Shown here piece by piece: positions 56,025 through 64,000 of a stretch of 64,000 bases of DNA. Position numbers and translations under genes: made by a program. The number at the start of each line of letters is the position of its first letter. Position 1 is the first letter of the stretch. The notes under the pieces were generated by a model. That model worked only from the letters and a program-made list of their open reading frames with translations. It did no database searches and had not been told where the DNA came from. This DNA is from Bifidobacterium crudilactis. GTDB taxonomy: Bacteria; Actinomycetota; Actinomycetes; Actinomycetales; Bifidobacteriaceae. The stretch covers positions 1,052,634 to 1,116,633 of the forward strand of contig NZ_JHAL01000002.1 of assembly GCF_000738005.1 (NCBI RefSeq). Reading direction: 5' to 3'.

Positions 56025-56594
56025 TCAAGAACCCAAAAGCCGTGCCGCGAGCTCCAGAACCGCCAGGACCGTCGATGCACGTATCTGCTGGCGAGAACCG
56101 TCCAACTGCAGATGCCGCACATGAACACCCGGGCGATTGGTCGAGGGCGAAGCCGGGGCATTATCGGGAACCGCGACGGCGATATACACCTCTCCCTGCG
56201 GATGAGTCCCATCCGGCCCCGGACCCGCCACCCCGGTTGTGGACAAGGTCACAAGAGAGCGCCCTTGTGCAGCACCCGTATACAAGACCCCAGCTCCGAG
56301 GCTCATCTGCCGAGCAACCTCAGGGTTGACCGCCCCCTGGGTGCTTAACAGCTCGCGGTCGACACCGAGAATCGTTGCCTTCGCACGAATATCATAAGTA
56401 ACGACGGAACCAAGGAAGACCGACGAAGCTCCCGGAACACGCACAAAGGCATCCGCCAGCAAACCACCCGTCAGGGATTCCGCAGCGGCGATGGCAAGAT
56501 GCCGTCCATCGCAGAAGCGAAGAATACGCGATGCCACCTCGTCCGTATCCATACTCGCGTCGTTGCTGCCACCCTCATGGCCGACTCGGGGCAT
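56025..56594 (-). CDS. cinA: CinA C-terminal domain amidohydrolase
   Basis: A CinA-type nicotinamide-nucleotide amidase (PncC domain) without the N-terminal MoCF domain. Visible are LAIAAAESLTGGLLADAFVR, VPGASSVFLGSVVTYDIRAK and TTGVAGPGPDGTHPQGEVYI. It would deamidate NMN to NaMN in NAD salvage. ATG 56594 overlaps the pgsA stop by one base (TAATG), indicating translational coupling; an inner ATG at 56552 is also possible. At 189 residues it is slightly longer than typical PncC (about 160). Confidence 0.9.
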   Translation of the reverse strand: MPRVGHEGGSNDASMDTDEVASRILRFCDGRHLAIAAAESLTGGLLADAFVRVPGASSVFLGSVVTYDIRAKATILGVDRELLSTQGAVNPEVARQMSLGAGVLYTGAAQGRSLVTLSTTGVAGPGPDGTHPQGEVYIAVAVPDNAPASPSTNRPGVHVRHLQLDGSRQQIRASTVLAVLELAARLLGS

Positions 56595-57256
56595 TATCGG
56601 ACCTGGCCGTTCTCCTGCGAACGACCGCGTCCGGCGAAGGTATTCACCAAGTACTCGGCACCGGAATACAAGCACAGGAACAACGCAATCAGAATGACGA
56701 CCAGAGTCAGGCTCTGATACCAGGAAACCACCTGCTCGGACAAGGACATGATCGACCACACAGGAGCAAGCAGCATCGCAATACCCACGCATTGCGCCAA
56801 AGTCTTGTACTTCCCTGCCTGCGAGGCTGCAATGACCTTCCCACCGGTATCTATAACCACAAAGCGCATGGCAGTGATGCCTAGCTCACGAATAAGGAAC
56901 AACGCGGTAATCCACCAGGACAGTTCTCCGTGCGACGAAGCGACCACCAGTGCTGAACAGATGAGGAGCTTATCCGCAATCGGATCCATCAGCTTTCCGA
57001 GCTCAGTGACCTGGTCGTATTTACGCGCCAGCCAGCCATCCAGCTTGTCGGTCGACGCGGCGAATACGAACAGTGCGAATACCCACCAGCGCATACTCGT
57101 ATTCTCGACACCGAAACGCCCTGCATGCACGTCCAGGACAATGAACACCGCCACAAGAACGATCCTCACATACGTCACCAGATTCGGAGGGCTGTTCCAC
57201 CCTGCAAACAAGTGTCCCTTCGTCTGCTTTGACTCAGGTTCAGAGTGCTGCTCCAT
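56594..57256 (-). CDS. pgsA: CDP-diacylglycerol-glycerol-3-phosphate phosphatidyltransferase
   Basis: A membrane enzyme of phospholipid synthesis. The CDP-alcohol phosphotransferase signature D-G-x2-A-R-x8-G-x3-D-x3-D is present in DKLDGWLARKYDQV followed by TELGKLMDPIADK. Five to six hydrophobic segments surround it. The N-terminus WNSPPNLVTYVRIVLV matches PgsA. ATG 57256 has AAGGAG five bases before it; ATG 57283 with GGAG is an alternative. It is translationally coupled to cinA, the pgsA-cinA order being common in actinobacteria, and follows ftsK on the same strand. Confidence 0.9.
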   Translation of the reverse strand: MEQHSEPESKQTKGHLFAGWNSPPNLVTYVRIVLVAVFIVLDVHAGRFGVENTSMRWWVFALFVFAASTDKLDGWLARKYDQVTELGKLMDPIADKLLICSALVVASSHGELSWWITALFLIRELGITAMRFVVIDTGGKVIAASQAGKYKTLAQCVGIAMLLAPVWSIMSLSEQVVSWYQSLTLVVILIALFLCLYSGAEYLVNTFAGRGRSQENGQVR

Positions 57257-57451
57257 ACCCTCTCCTTGACCAACGGAACTCATGATTCCCACTCCAACGG
57301 CGTATCCAAAAAATTCTTCTACTGTTCATATAATCAGCTTCAACAACGTTACTCCACTGCCATGTCTTACGGCTGAATGCCGAAAAGGCAAGGCATCCGG
57401 GCATTCGCCGAGGCTGATTGAGGTCAGCTTGGCACTGCACGGCCGCAAATG

Positions 57452-60350
57452 CTACGCACCCGGCTGCTGCGACGCCTGCGCCGATTCATCCGCCGCCCCG
57501 AGGCTATTGGTTTCACCACGGATGAAGGCCAGAACCTCCTGAAGGTCCTGAGGCTGCACGAGAACCTCACGAGCCTTGGACCCTTCCGAGGGGCCGACTA
57601 TCCCCCGTGATTCCAGCAGGTCCATCAGGCGTCCGGCCTTGGCGAAGCCGACTCTCAGCTTTCGCTGCAGCATCGAAGTCGAGCCGAATTGCGAAGTGAC
57701 CACCAGTTCGGCCGCCTGCAACAACACATCCATATCGTCCCCGATATCCTCATCGGGTTCCGGCTTGTTCTCGGCACGCTCGGTCATCTGCTCGATATCC
57801 TCACGGTAATGAGGCTTGCGCTGTGTTCGCACCGAATCGACGGCGCGTCGTATCTCGGATTCCCCGACCCATGCGCCCTGCACTCGTATGGGCTTCGCCG
57901 AACCCATCGGAAGGAACAACGCATCACCCTGACCGATCAGCGTCTCGGCACCGGTCGTGTCCAGAATCACCCTCGAATCGGTGGCCGAGGAGGTCGCAAA
58001 GGCCAGTCGAGACGGGATATTCGCCTTGATCAGACCGGTCACCACATCCACGGATGGCCTCTGCGTTGCAAGAACCAGGTGCACACCGGCCGCTCTCGCC
58101 AGCTGCGTGATGCGCTGAATGGAACTTTCGACATCGTTCTTGGCCACCATCATCAAATCGGCCATCTCATCCACGACCACAAGGAGATAGGGGTACGGTG
58201 CCACTTTTCTCTTCGAACCTTCAGGCACATGCACTTTTCCCGCATACACAGCCTCATTGAAGTCCTTCACATGGCGGAATCCGAAATACTGCAGATCATC
58301 GTATCTGGCATCCATCTCCTTGACCACCCATTCCAGTGCCTGCGCGGCCTTTCTTGGGATCGGTGATGATAGGCGTCAACAGATGCGGAATACCGGCATA
58401 GGCGCTGAGTTCGACCCTCTTGGGATCGACCATGATGAGTCTGACCTGTTCGGGGGTGGAACGCATGATGACGGATGTCAGCATGGAGTTGATGAAGCTG
58501 GACTTACCTGAACCGGTGGCACCTGCGACCAGAAGATGCGGCATCTTGGTCAGATCGGCGGTGACGAAATGCCCTTCGACGTCCTTCCCGACGGCTGAGA
58601 GCATCGGATTGTCATCTGACTGAGCCTTGTCGGAACGAAGCACATCGCCCAGATGCACGATTTCTCGATCAACGTTCGGAATCTCGATGCCGATAGCGGA
58701 TTTGCCGGGAATGGGCGAAAGAATACGCACATCGGAGCTGGCCACGGCATACGCGATATTGCGTTGCAGATTGGTGACCTTCTCCACTTTCACGCCCGGA
58801 CCGAGCTCGACCTCATATTGTGTGACCGAAGGACCGCGAAGGAATCCGATGACCTTGGCATCCACCCCGAACTGCTGGAACGTCGATTGCAGCGCCTGAA
58901 TCACATGATCATTGGCAGGGGTACGCGCAGCATGAGGCTTTCCGTGAGCCAACAGTTCCAAGGACGGCAACTGATAGGAATCAGGTGGCACGTCGGCATC
59001 GGCATCTGCGACACCACCTGATTCGAGTGACGAACCCACGGCTGCCGGCGAAACAGCAGATGACAGCACCGCCGTCTCGTCACCGGTCGACGCCTTGTCC
59101 GTGCTTCCGTCGGCACCGGGAATCATCCGCGTTTCGTTCGACGGGTTCCAGGGGTCGTCCCAGGCTTCCGTGCCGTGATTCGCCGAATCGACGCCGTCCT
59201 TCCCCGCCATCGACCGGGTCGGCGCACTCGGCACGCCGGGCATGCCGGAGGCTGCGGCCGGCGCGCCGAAGGCCACAGCGCCAGCTGCGCCCGAGGTACC
59301 CGCCTCGGGCATCTGGATGTGCGGCAACACCGCGGTTGCATCACCGGAACGACCATCGTCCAGCGTTGTCTGGGCAGCCTCACCATGCTGGCTCGCGGCC
59401 TTCTGGAATGCATCATCACCCTCGTACCTGTCAAGTCGACGATTCTCGCCCTCGCCGCGCCCTCGACGCAACAGACGAGACCACCAGGACAGTTTCGGAG
59501 CCGAATCCTCCTCGAGACCATCCTCACCATCCGCATGGCTCGGCACTCCCTGTGCGAAGGCGATGGTGTCATCGCCGAGAGTGACCTCATTCGGAAACTC
59601 TTCATCGGAATCTTTCACGTCCGAGGATTCGCCTCGTACACGCGCCGAAATGACCTTCCCCAGTCTTGGAATATCGTCGACGTGCAGATGCGCGATCATC
59701 ATCACCGCGAACACGGCGGCAATCACGAACAGTACGACGGCGAAGCCTTTGGACAGCCCCCACGCCAATGGAGAACCCAGCACGAAGCCGAGCAATCCTC
59801 CGGAATCCTGAAGAATACCGATGTCGAAGACCCTGTGATCCGAAGCTCCTATCACATCGATAATCGAACAGATGGACCACAACAGCAGGAACCATCCGCT
59901 GACCACGCGCGGATTTTCCGAATGGGAACCGGAATTGCGAATCAACCTTGCGGCTATGATCACCAACAACACCGGCAGCACCACGCTCATCAGACCGAAT
60001 GCACCGGATGCCAAGGCATGGAGCATCCGTCCGAGGGCGCCGTCCACACGGAACCATTCGCTGGCGCAGAACAGCACCGCAAAGATAATCAACATGAAGC
60101 ACAGACCGTCGCTGCGGTAAGCGGGATCGTATTGTCCGACACCGGTTATCGAGCGAATCAGCGAGCCGAAACCTCGTGGCACGCTCAGGATGGCTTTCTT
60201 CCAGAACGGTTCCTGCATCTGGGTACGGTCCTGCTCGACCGCGCCCTTTTTCGAAGTCCCTTTGGACGCGGAGGAGGATCGCGCCGACGAGGACCGGCGC
60301 TGCTTAGCTGATGCGGAGTCTTTATTATCTGAGGCTGTGCTTCTTGTCAT
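57452..60350 (-). pseudogene. ftsK: FtsK/SpoIIIE DNA translocase, split by a +1 frameshift
   Basis: FtsK pumps chromosome ends through the septum. The 5' frame (60350 to 58296) codes for four or five N-terminal membrane segments, an acidic/Ser-rich linker, and the start of the motor with [20 protein letters not shown] (Walker A) and [20 protein letters not shown]. It then runs into PIITDPKK followed by an unrelated tail (GRAGTGMGG...) and a stop at 58296. The normal continuation, [20 protein letters not shown], is found in the next frame, which continues with [13 protein letters not shown] (Walker B) and the gamma domain ([20 protein letters not shown]) to 57452. One extra G in AAGAAAGGCCGCG (near 58346-58353) accounts for it. 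All parts are otherwise intact. It may be a sequencing error, a real mutation or programmed. Confidence 0.85.
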
Positions 60351-60496
60351 AACGCATCCAGATTACCCGGAGAGAAGCCGGCCTCGCTGATTTTCAGGTA
60401 TCTTCGCACAATTTTTCTCCCTTACCCTATATGCATTCCAGGCGCAGGATTCAGCCCGAGATGTGCTCCGCATCGTTTACGGCTACCATCAGGACT

Positions 60497-61270
60497 ATGA
60501 CAACACCGGCAGAACGTGCGAGCGCAGTCGCATTTGCTTGGAAGAATTGCGCCTTGGAATCATTGACACCGAATGAGACGACCGCCAACGCCGCACGGTC
60601 CTATGAGCATGGGTCCGTAGGTCTGGAGGAATTGCTAGCCGCCGGTGATGCAGGTCAGACCGCGGACAGCATCGTCGCGCGTACGGTACGGCTCATCGCC
60701 AAAGGCTGGCCGCCGAGGGGAGACTTGGATGAGCTGCGTGCCATCCATCTGGGGCTTTTCGACAGCGTCTATGACGATGCGGGCGAACTGCGAAGAGCGG
60801 ACACCGTCAAAGCAACCGCCTCGCATAAGGGCAACTCGGCGGAAAACCAATCCGGAGCGGCCGATGGCGTACGTTCGGCGAACCCCGAAGCGTTCTTCCC
60901 GGCGAATCTTATCGAAACCGGTGCGGCCAATATCTCACGCGAACTCGCGGACAAACGCAATCTCAAGTGCCTTGACCGGGCGGATTTCGTCAATGAGCTT
61001 GCTCATATCTATGACGAGCTGGGATACCTTCACCCCTTCGTCGGAGGCAACGCCATGGTACTGAGGATATTCGCATCCCGTCTTGCCCACGACGCCGGAT
61101 GGGACCTTGACTGGGGAACCGTGGACGTCCGCTCGTACAAGCAGGCCAAACACACCGCATACAACGGCGACACCTCGGCCTTTGCGGGATTGTTCGGACG
61201 CATCATCAGACCGGCGAACCCAACGCGCACATTTCTCATCGCCGGATGGGATCAGGGGCCAGCACACTGA
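60497..61270 (+). CDS. Fic-domain protein with degenerate active-site motif
   Basis: Fic proteins transfer AMP or other groups to target proteins. The fold is marked by DLDELRAIHLGLFDSVYDDA with GELRR (residues about 77-100), then FVNELAHIYDELGYLHPFVG and GNAMVLRIFASRLAHDAGWD. The active motif normally reads HPFxxGNGRxxR; here it is HPFVGGNAMVLR (179-190), so His179, Asn185 and the last Arg190 are kept but Gly-Arg became Ala-Met. The N-terminus (ERASAVAFAWKNCALESLTP with later GSVGLEELL) looks like a VbhA-type antitoxin segment fused in the same chain. AGGA stands four bases before ATG 60497. It is divergent from ftsK and convergent with the CMD gene across a family B element. Confidence 0.75.
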   Translation: MTTPAERASAVAFAWKNCALESLTPNETTANAARSYEHGSVGLEELLAAGDAGQTADSIVARTVRLIAKGWPPRGDLDELRAIHLGLFDSVYDDAGELRRADTVKATASHKGNSAENQSGAADGVRSANPEAFFPANLIETGAANISRELADKRNLKCLDRADFVNELAHIYDELGYLHPFVGGNAMVLRIFASRLAHDAGWDLDWGTVDVRSYKQAKHTAYNGDTSAFAGLFGRIIRPANPTRTFLIAGWDQGPAH

Positions 61271-61289
61271 GCATGTTCCGGGGAAATAC

Positions 61290-61404
61290 CGGTAGTGTAG
61301 GGATTTTCTCGGAACCAAGGATGACATCCTCATCGAAGCGTACGTGATTTCGCCATTTTCGGATTCTGATAATGCCGGTCTACTTGGCAATCCCTACACA
61401 AACG
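61290..61404. repeat. Family B 115-bp element, copy 3
   Basis: CGGTAGTGTAGGGATT (61290-61305) and AATCCCTACACAAACG (61389-61404) enclose 83 bases, again 115 in total. The inner sequence is strongly diverged from copies 1 and 2. It lies between the convergent Fic and CMD genes, five bases beyond the CMD stop. Confidence 0.82.
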
Positions 61405-61408
61405 TCAT

Positions 61409-62161
61409 TTATCGTTGAAAGCGTCCTATACATGCCAATGCATGGCGTACCCGCGGGAATCCCATGTAAGGCGCGCACTGCAGCAACGCATCGGCCAAGA
61501 ACTCCTCGTCGTTGCCGATGGTCGCGTTGGCGTGCATGCTCCGTTCCAACTCGACATCGACATTATCCAGAGCCGCCAGCAGACAGAAGGTCGACAACTC
61601 GCGTAGCGGCAACTCCAAAACCGTGCTTGAATAGCAGCCCCGGTTCAGATACTCGTCTTCCCAGACCCTGAGCTGCTCGAACCGTGGATTGGCATCATCG
61701 CCTGAGACAGGAGCCGAATCCGTCGACACATGCGCTCCCGCGGTCGCCCCCTGAACGGCGGCGACCGCTGCGTCATCCCCCTTCCCCGCGAGCTGCCGCT
61801 GCAGAGGAAGCTTCACGCTCTTGGATTCCAGAAGCTCGTTGACCACACTCAGGAAGGGAAGAACAGGTCCCATACCCAGAACCGCTACCGCCTGATATAT
61901 GAGTTCCTTCAATTCGGTAGGGTCAACACCGACGCGAAGCGCGACCTGTGCCATCACGCCGTATTCTTCGACCGCTCCGCAACCCATCAACGATGACAGC
62001 ACCGCCACGGAACGTTGGCGGTCATCGAGCGAACCATGCTTCGCCACGTTGCTGTAGGCGAAGCGATTGAACATCTCAATGAACTCAGGGTCGCTCTCCC
62101 CCAGCGGTTTCTCGTCCTGGAAGAGCTGTCCCAATCCTTTTCGCATGGAATGACGTGCCAT
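61409..62161 (-). CDS. Carboxymuconolactone decarboxylase-like protein
   Basis: A 250-residue protein with an AhpD/CMD-like domain in the first half: EFIEMFNRFAYSNVAKHGSL, DDRQRSVAVLSSLMGCGAVE and YGVMAQVALRVGVDPTELKE followed by LIYQAVAVLGMGPVLPFLSV. A second, more diverged copy follows a Gly/Ala-rich linker (STFCLLAALDNVDVELERSM). The CxxC redox pair of AhpD is not seen; only a single Cys is in the equivalent place, so peroxidase-partner activity is doubtful. The substrate is unknown. GAGGG stands eight bases before ATG 62161. It follows miaA on the same strand. Confidence 0.75.
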   Translation of the reverse strand: MARHSMRKGLGQLFQDEKPLGESDPEFIEMFNRFAYSNVAKHGSLDDRQRSVAVLSSLMGCGAVEEYGVMAQVALRVGVDPTELKELIYQAVAVLGMGPVLPFLSVVNELLESKSVKLPLQRQLAGKGDDAAVAAVQGATAGAHVSTDSAPVSGDDANPRFEQLRVWEDEYLNRGCYSSTVLELPLRELSTFCLLAALDNVDVELERSMHANATIGNDEEFLADALLQCAPYMGFPRVRHALACIGRFQR

Positions 62162-62243
62162 ACACGACCCTCGTTTTCTTCTCGGTATTCAGAACTGCGA
62201 ACAGCCCAGGACCACATGGCGTCTGAGCTTCACCGTGCTCCAT

Positions 62244-63314
62244 CTACACGGCACCCAGATGATGCTGGGTGTAACTGTCGGCGAGCGCATCGGTGGAATC
62301 GTAATCACCCGCATCCGCATGCCGCACAATCGCCACTGCATTCTCCAGGAGTCGAGGATTCAAAGCCTGCAACCAATGAATACGCGGATCTCTGCCGAAC
62401 CACCCCATCTGTTTGCGTGCAAGGCGCTTGGTCTTTTGCGCGATATCCGCAAACGCCTCATCCAGGTCAATCAGTCCATCGAGATAATCGATAATCTGCT
62501 GGTACCCCAAGGCGCGGGCCGCCGTCGCTCCCAGCTTGGGGCGAATCCGTCGAACCTCATCAACAAAGCCCTGCCGCCGCATCAACTCGGTACGCTGATC
62601 GATACGTTCGTCCAGCGCCTCTCGCGGCAGGTCCAACCCGATCTGCACACAGGGAACGACATATCGGTATCTGGGCAGATTCGCGGAATACGGCATGCCG
62701 GTGATGGCGATAACCTCCAAAGCCCGAATCGTGCGTCTGACATTGTGAGCATCCATATGCGCCGCGGCTTCCGGGTCCTTCCTTCTGAGTTCCTCGAACA
62801 ACAGACCGGGGCCATCCTCCGCAGCCCGGCGTTCCAGCTCGTGCCTGACAGACGGGTCCGTTCCCGGAAAACGAATGTCATCCAGAGCCGCACGCGCGTA
62901 CAGACCAGAACCGCCGACAAGAATCGGCCGAATCCCCTGTGAGGACAAACCTCGAATGCAATCCCTTGCCATGCCTTGGAACCGGGCCACACTCATGCTG
63001 TCATTCGCATCGATCACATCCACCAGGTGATGCTTCACACGTGCGCGTTCATCGGCACTCGGCTTCGCGGTTCCCACATCCATGCCCCGGTACATCTGAT
63101 AGGCGTCGGCATTCACGATTTCGCAACTGTCGCCGTCCTCGGCAAGCGCATTCGCCAGAGCGATGCCAAGACCGGTTTTGCCGGAAGCGGTTGGACCTAC
63201 AATCGATACCACCCGACGGCGGCTCATGGCCTCCAGAGCATCATTGCCTTCCATGCCGTTATCATCCGCCGGCAGCGCAGCCTCATCCGTATCGGAGTCC
63301 CTCACCGTTGTCAT
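62244..63314 (-). CDS. miaA: tRNA dimethylallyltransferase
   Basis: MiaA adds an isoprenyl group to A37 of tRNAs reading UNN codons. The P-loop is [20 protein letters not shown], followed by [20 protein letters not shown], where the usual DSxQ is DAYQ, then [19 protein letters not shown]. Other conserved parts are [40 protein letters not shown] sequence (seen as [12 protein letters not shown]) and [24 protein letters not shown] precedes ATG 63314; the longer frame back to 63503 is not needed. It follows miaB by 112 bases on the same strand. Confidence 0.95.
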   Translation of the reverse strand: MTTVRDSDTDEAALPADDNGMEGNDALEAMSRRRVVSIVGPTASGKTGLGIALANALAEDGDSCEIVNADAYQMYRGMDVGTAKPSADERARVKHHLVDVIDANDSMSVARFQGMARDCIRGLSSQGIRPILVGGSGLYARAALDDIRFPGTDPSVRHELERRAAEDGPGLLFEELRRKDPEAAAHMDAHNVRRTIRALEVIAITGMPYSANLPRYRYVVPCVQIGLDLPREALDERIDQRTELMRRQGFVDEVRRIRPKLGATAARALGYQQIIDYLDGLIDLDEAFADIAQKTKRLARKQMGWFGRDPRIHWLQALNPRLLENAVAIVRHADAGDYDSTDALADSYTQHHLGAV

Positions 63315-63426
63315 GATTTCCTTCCATGCGCCGCCGTACCGTCGACACCGTAATGGCCCCATCATCGTCACCGCGGTCGTCACCGCGTTCATCGGCGCGG
63401 TCACCGGTGCCGATCGACATCCGCCG

Positions 63427-64000
63427 TTACTTCCAGACAATGCTATACACCTGTCCATCACGCTGCGGGTCCGGGTCCGCGATGAGATAATGCTTGCCCG
63501 CACGCGTCACCGTGCACCTGACGACATCACCAATCCGGGGCACGTCGAATCCGGCGGGAGCACCGATATGCACCAAAACGCCCGTACGCTCACGACCCGT
63601 AACACGATGAGTATCCTGATCTTTTCTCCCACGAGCGTCGGTGACCAGCACCTCAACCTCGCTACCGACGAAATCCTGCATCCGTTCGGCGGTAATCGAT
63701 TCCTGCAAAGCATTCAACCGACGGAAACGCTCACGAACCACATCCTGCGGCACCTGCTCCATCGTCGCAGCCGGAGTGCCGGGACGCGGCGAATACTCGA
63801 AAATGAACGCCGAAGTGAAACGGGAGCGCTTCACCACATCCATCGTCCGCTCGAAATCCTCGTCACTCTCCCCCGGAAAGCCCACGATGATATCCGTAGT
63901 GATCTGGGCATCGGGCATCGCCTCGCGAACCTTCCCGAGAATCGTCATGAACCGTTCGGTGCGGTACGAGCGACGCATCGCCCTGAGCACCTTATCCGAG
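63427..64000 (-). CDS. miaB: tRNA-2-methylthio-N6-dimethylallyladenosine synthase, C-terminal part
   Basis: MiaB is a radical-SAM methylthiotransferase that acts on the base made by MiaA. The frame is open to the window end, so only about 190 C-terminal residues are visible. They hold [17 protein letters not shown] (with the family's LRAMRRSY), [32 protein letters not shown] and a C-terminal TRAM domain ([20 protein letters not shown]). The Fe-S clusters lie outside the window. Its order miaB-miaA supports the assignment. Confidence 0.93.
   Translation of the reverse strand, partial: SDKVLRAMRRSYRTERFMTILGKVREAMPDAQITTDIIVGFPGESDEDFERTMDVVKRSRFTSAFIFEYSPRPGTPAATMEQVPQDVVRERFRRLNALQESITAERMQDFVGSEVEVLVTDARGRKDQDTHRVTGRERTGVLVHIGAPAGFDVPRIGDVVRCTVTRAGKHYLIADPDPQRDGQVYSIVWK

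Noticed and set aside
58330..58370. Programmed -1 frameshift in ftsK
   Set aside because: A -1 slip would not restore the frame here; one base must be skipped (+1), and there is no evident stop-codon or stimulator context. Programmed +1 shifting remains possible but is not supported.
59175..60311. Open frame of 378 codons on the + strand
   Set aside because: Antisense to the 5' part of ftsK; no recognisable protein features.
1..64000. tRNA genes, prophage or integrative element
   Set aside because: I looked for tRNA T-arms with CCA-adjacent acceptors, integrases, transposases and phage structural genes and saw none. Only short repeats without transposase were found.

Overview
The window is a stretch of chromosome from a moderately high-GC actinobacterium, most probably Bifidobacterium or a close relative in the Bifidobacteriaceae. 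Several families are specific to actinobacteria: SepH, DUF3046, DUF4193, DUF4192, a ClgR-type regulator and a DUF3516 helicase. The LexA box is of the CGAAC-N4-GTTCG type, several genes start with GTG or TTG, and a bifidobacterial-type GH13 alpha-glucosidase sits next to a LacI regulator. I see no prophage, insertion sequence, CRISPR array or tRNA gene. Most of the window is conserved housekeeping sequence; the accessory part is small.

Layout. 1-16 kb: the 3' end of a Vsr mismatch endonuclease, a Gfo/Idh/MocA oxidoreductase, a lone YkoE-type ECF substrate-binding membrane protein behind a TPP riboswitch, a DEDDh exonuclease with a BRCT domain, a YhbY RNA-binding protein, an FGGY kinase with a DMT-type permease, RarA, the DUF3516 helicase, LacI regulator // alpha-glucosidase, and PPK2. 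16-33 kb: an Lrp regulator and class I aminotransferase, aspS-hisS, a DUF349 protein, Rel, dut-DUF4193, sepH, a phosphodiesterase and parC. 32-43 kb: an MFS transporter, an HTH/DUF2975 pair divergent from a large DUF4173-like membrane protein, parE, the principal sigma factor, DUF4192 and a polyprenyl synthetase. 43-64 kb: a PASTA kinase, plsC, trpD, secA, hpf, rnpB (RNase P RNA), recA-recX, DUF3046, a ClgR-like regulator, pgsA-cinA, ftsK (broken by a one-base frameshift in this sequence), a Fic protein with a degenerate active site, a carboxymuconolactone-decarboxylase-like protein, miaA and the 3' end of miaB.

How the genes fit together: topoisomerase IV (parC, parE), FtsK, SepH, the PASTA kinase and SecA serve chromosome segregation, division and envelope growth. 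RecA, RecX, RarA and two LexA-type sites form a DNA-damage group. Rel and HPF belong to stringent and stationary-phase control. MiaA/MiaB modify the anticodon loop of tRNAs.

The most unusual signal is non-coding. There are two families of palindromic elements of fixed length. Family A has five copies of exactly 71 bp, with 22-23 bp arms and a conserved 25-nt loop, and all five lie at the 3' ends of convergent genes. Family B has three copies of exactly 115 bp with 16-bp terminal inverted repeats, two of them at convergent junctions. Of eleven convergent junctions, five carry A, two carry B and two carry an unrelated hairpin. Other points of interest are the ftsK frameshift, the degenerate Fic motif, a 13-bp-period tandem array in front of an MFS gene, and a repeated operator-like motif between the DUF2975/HTH genes and the DUF4173-like gene.
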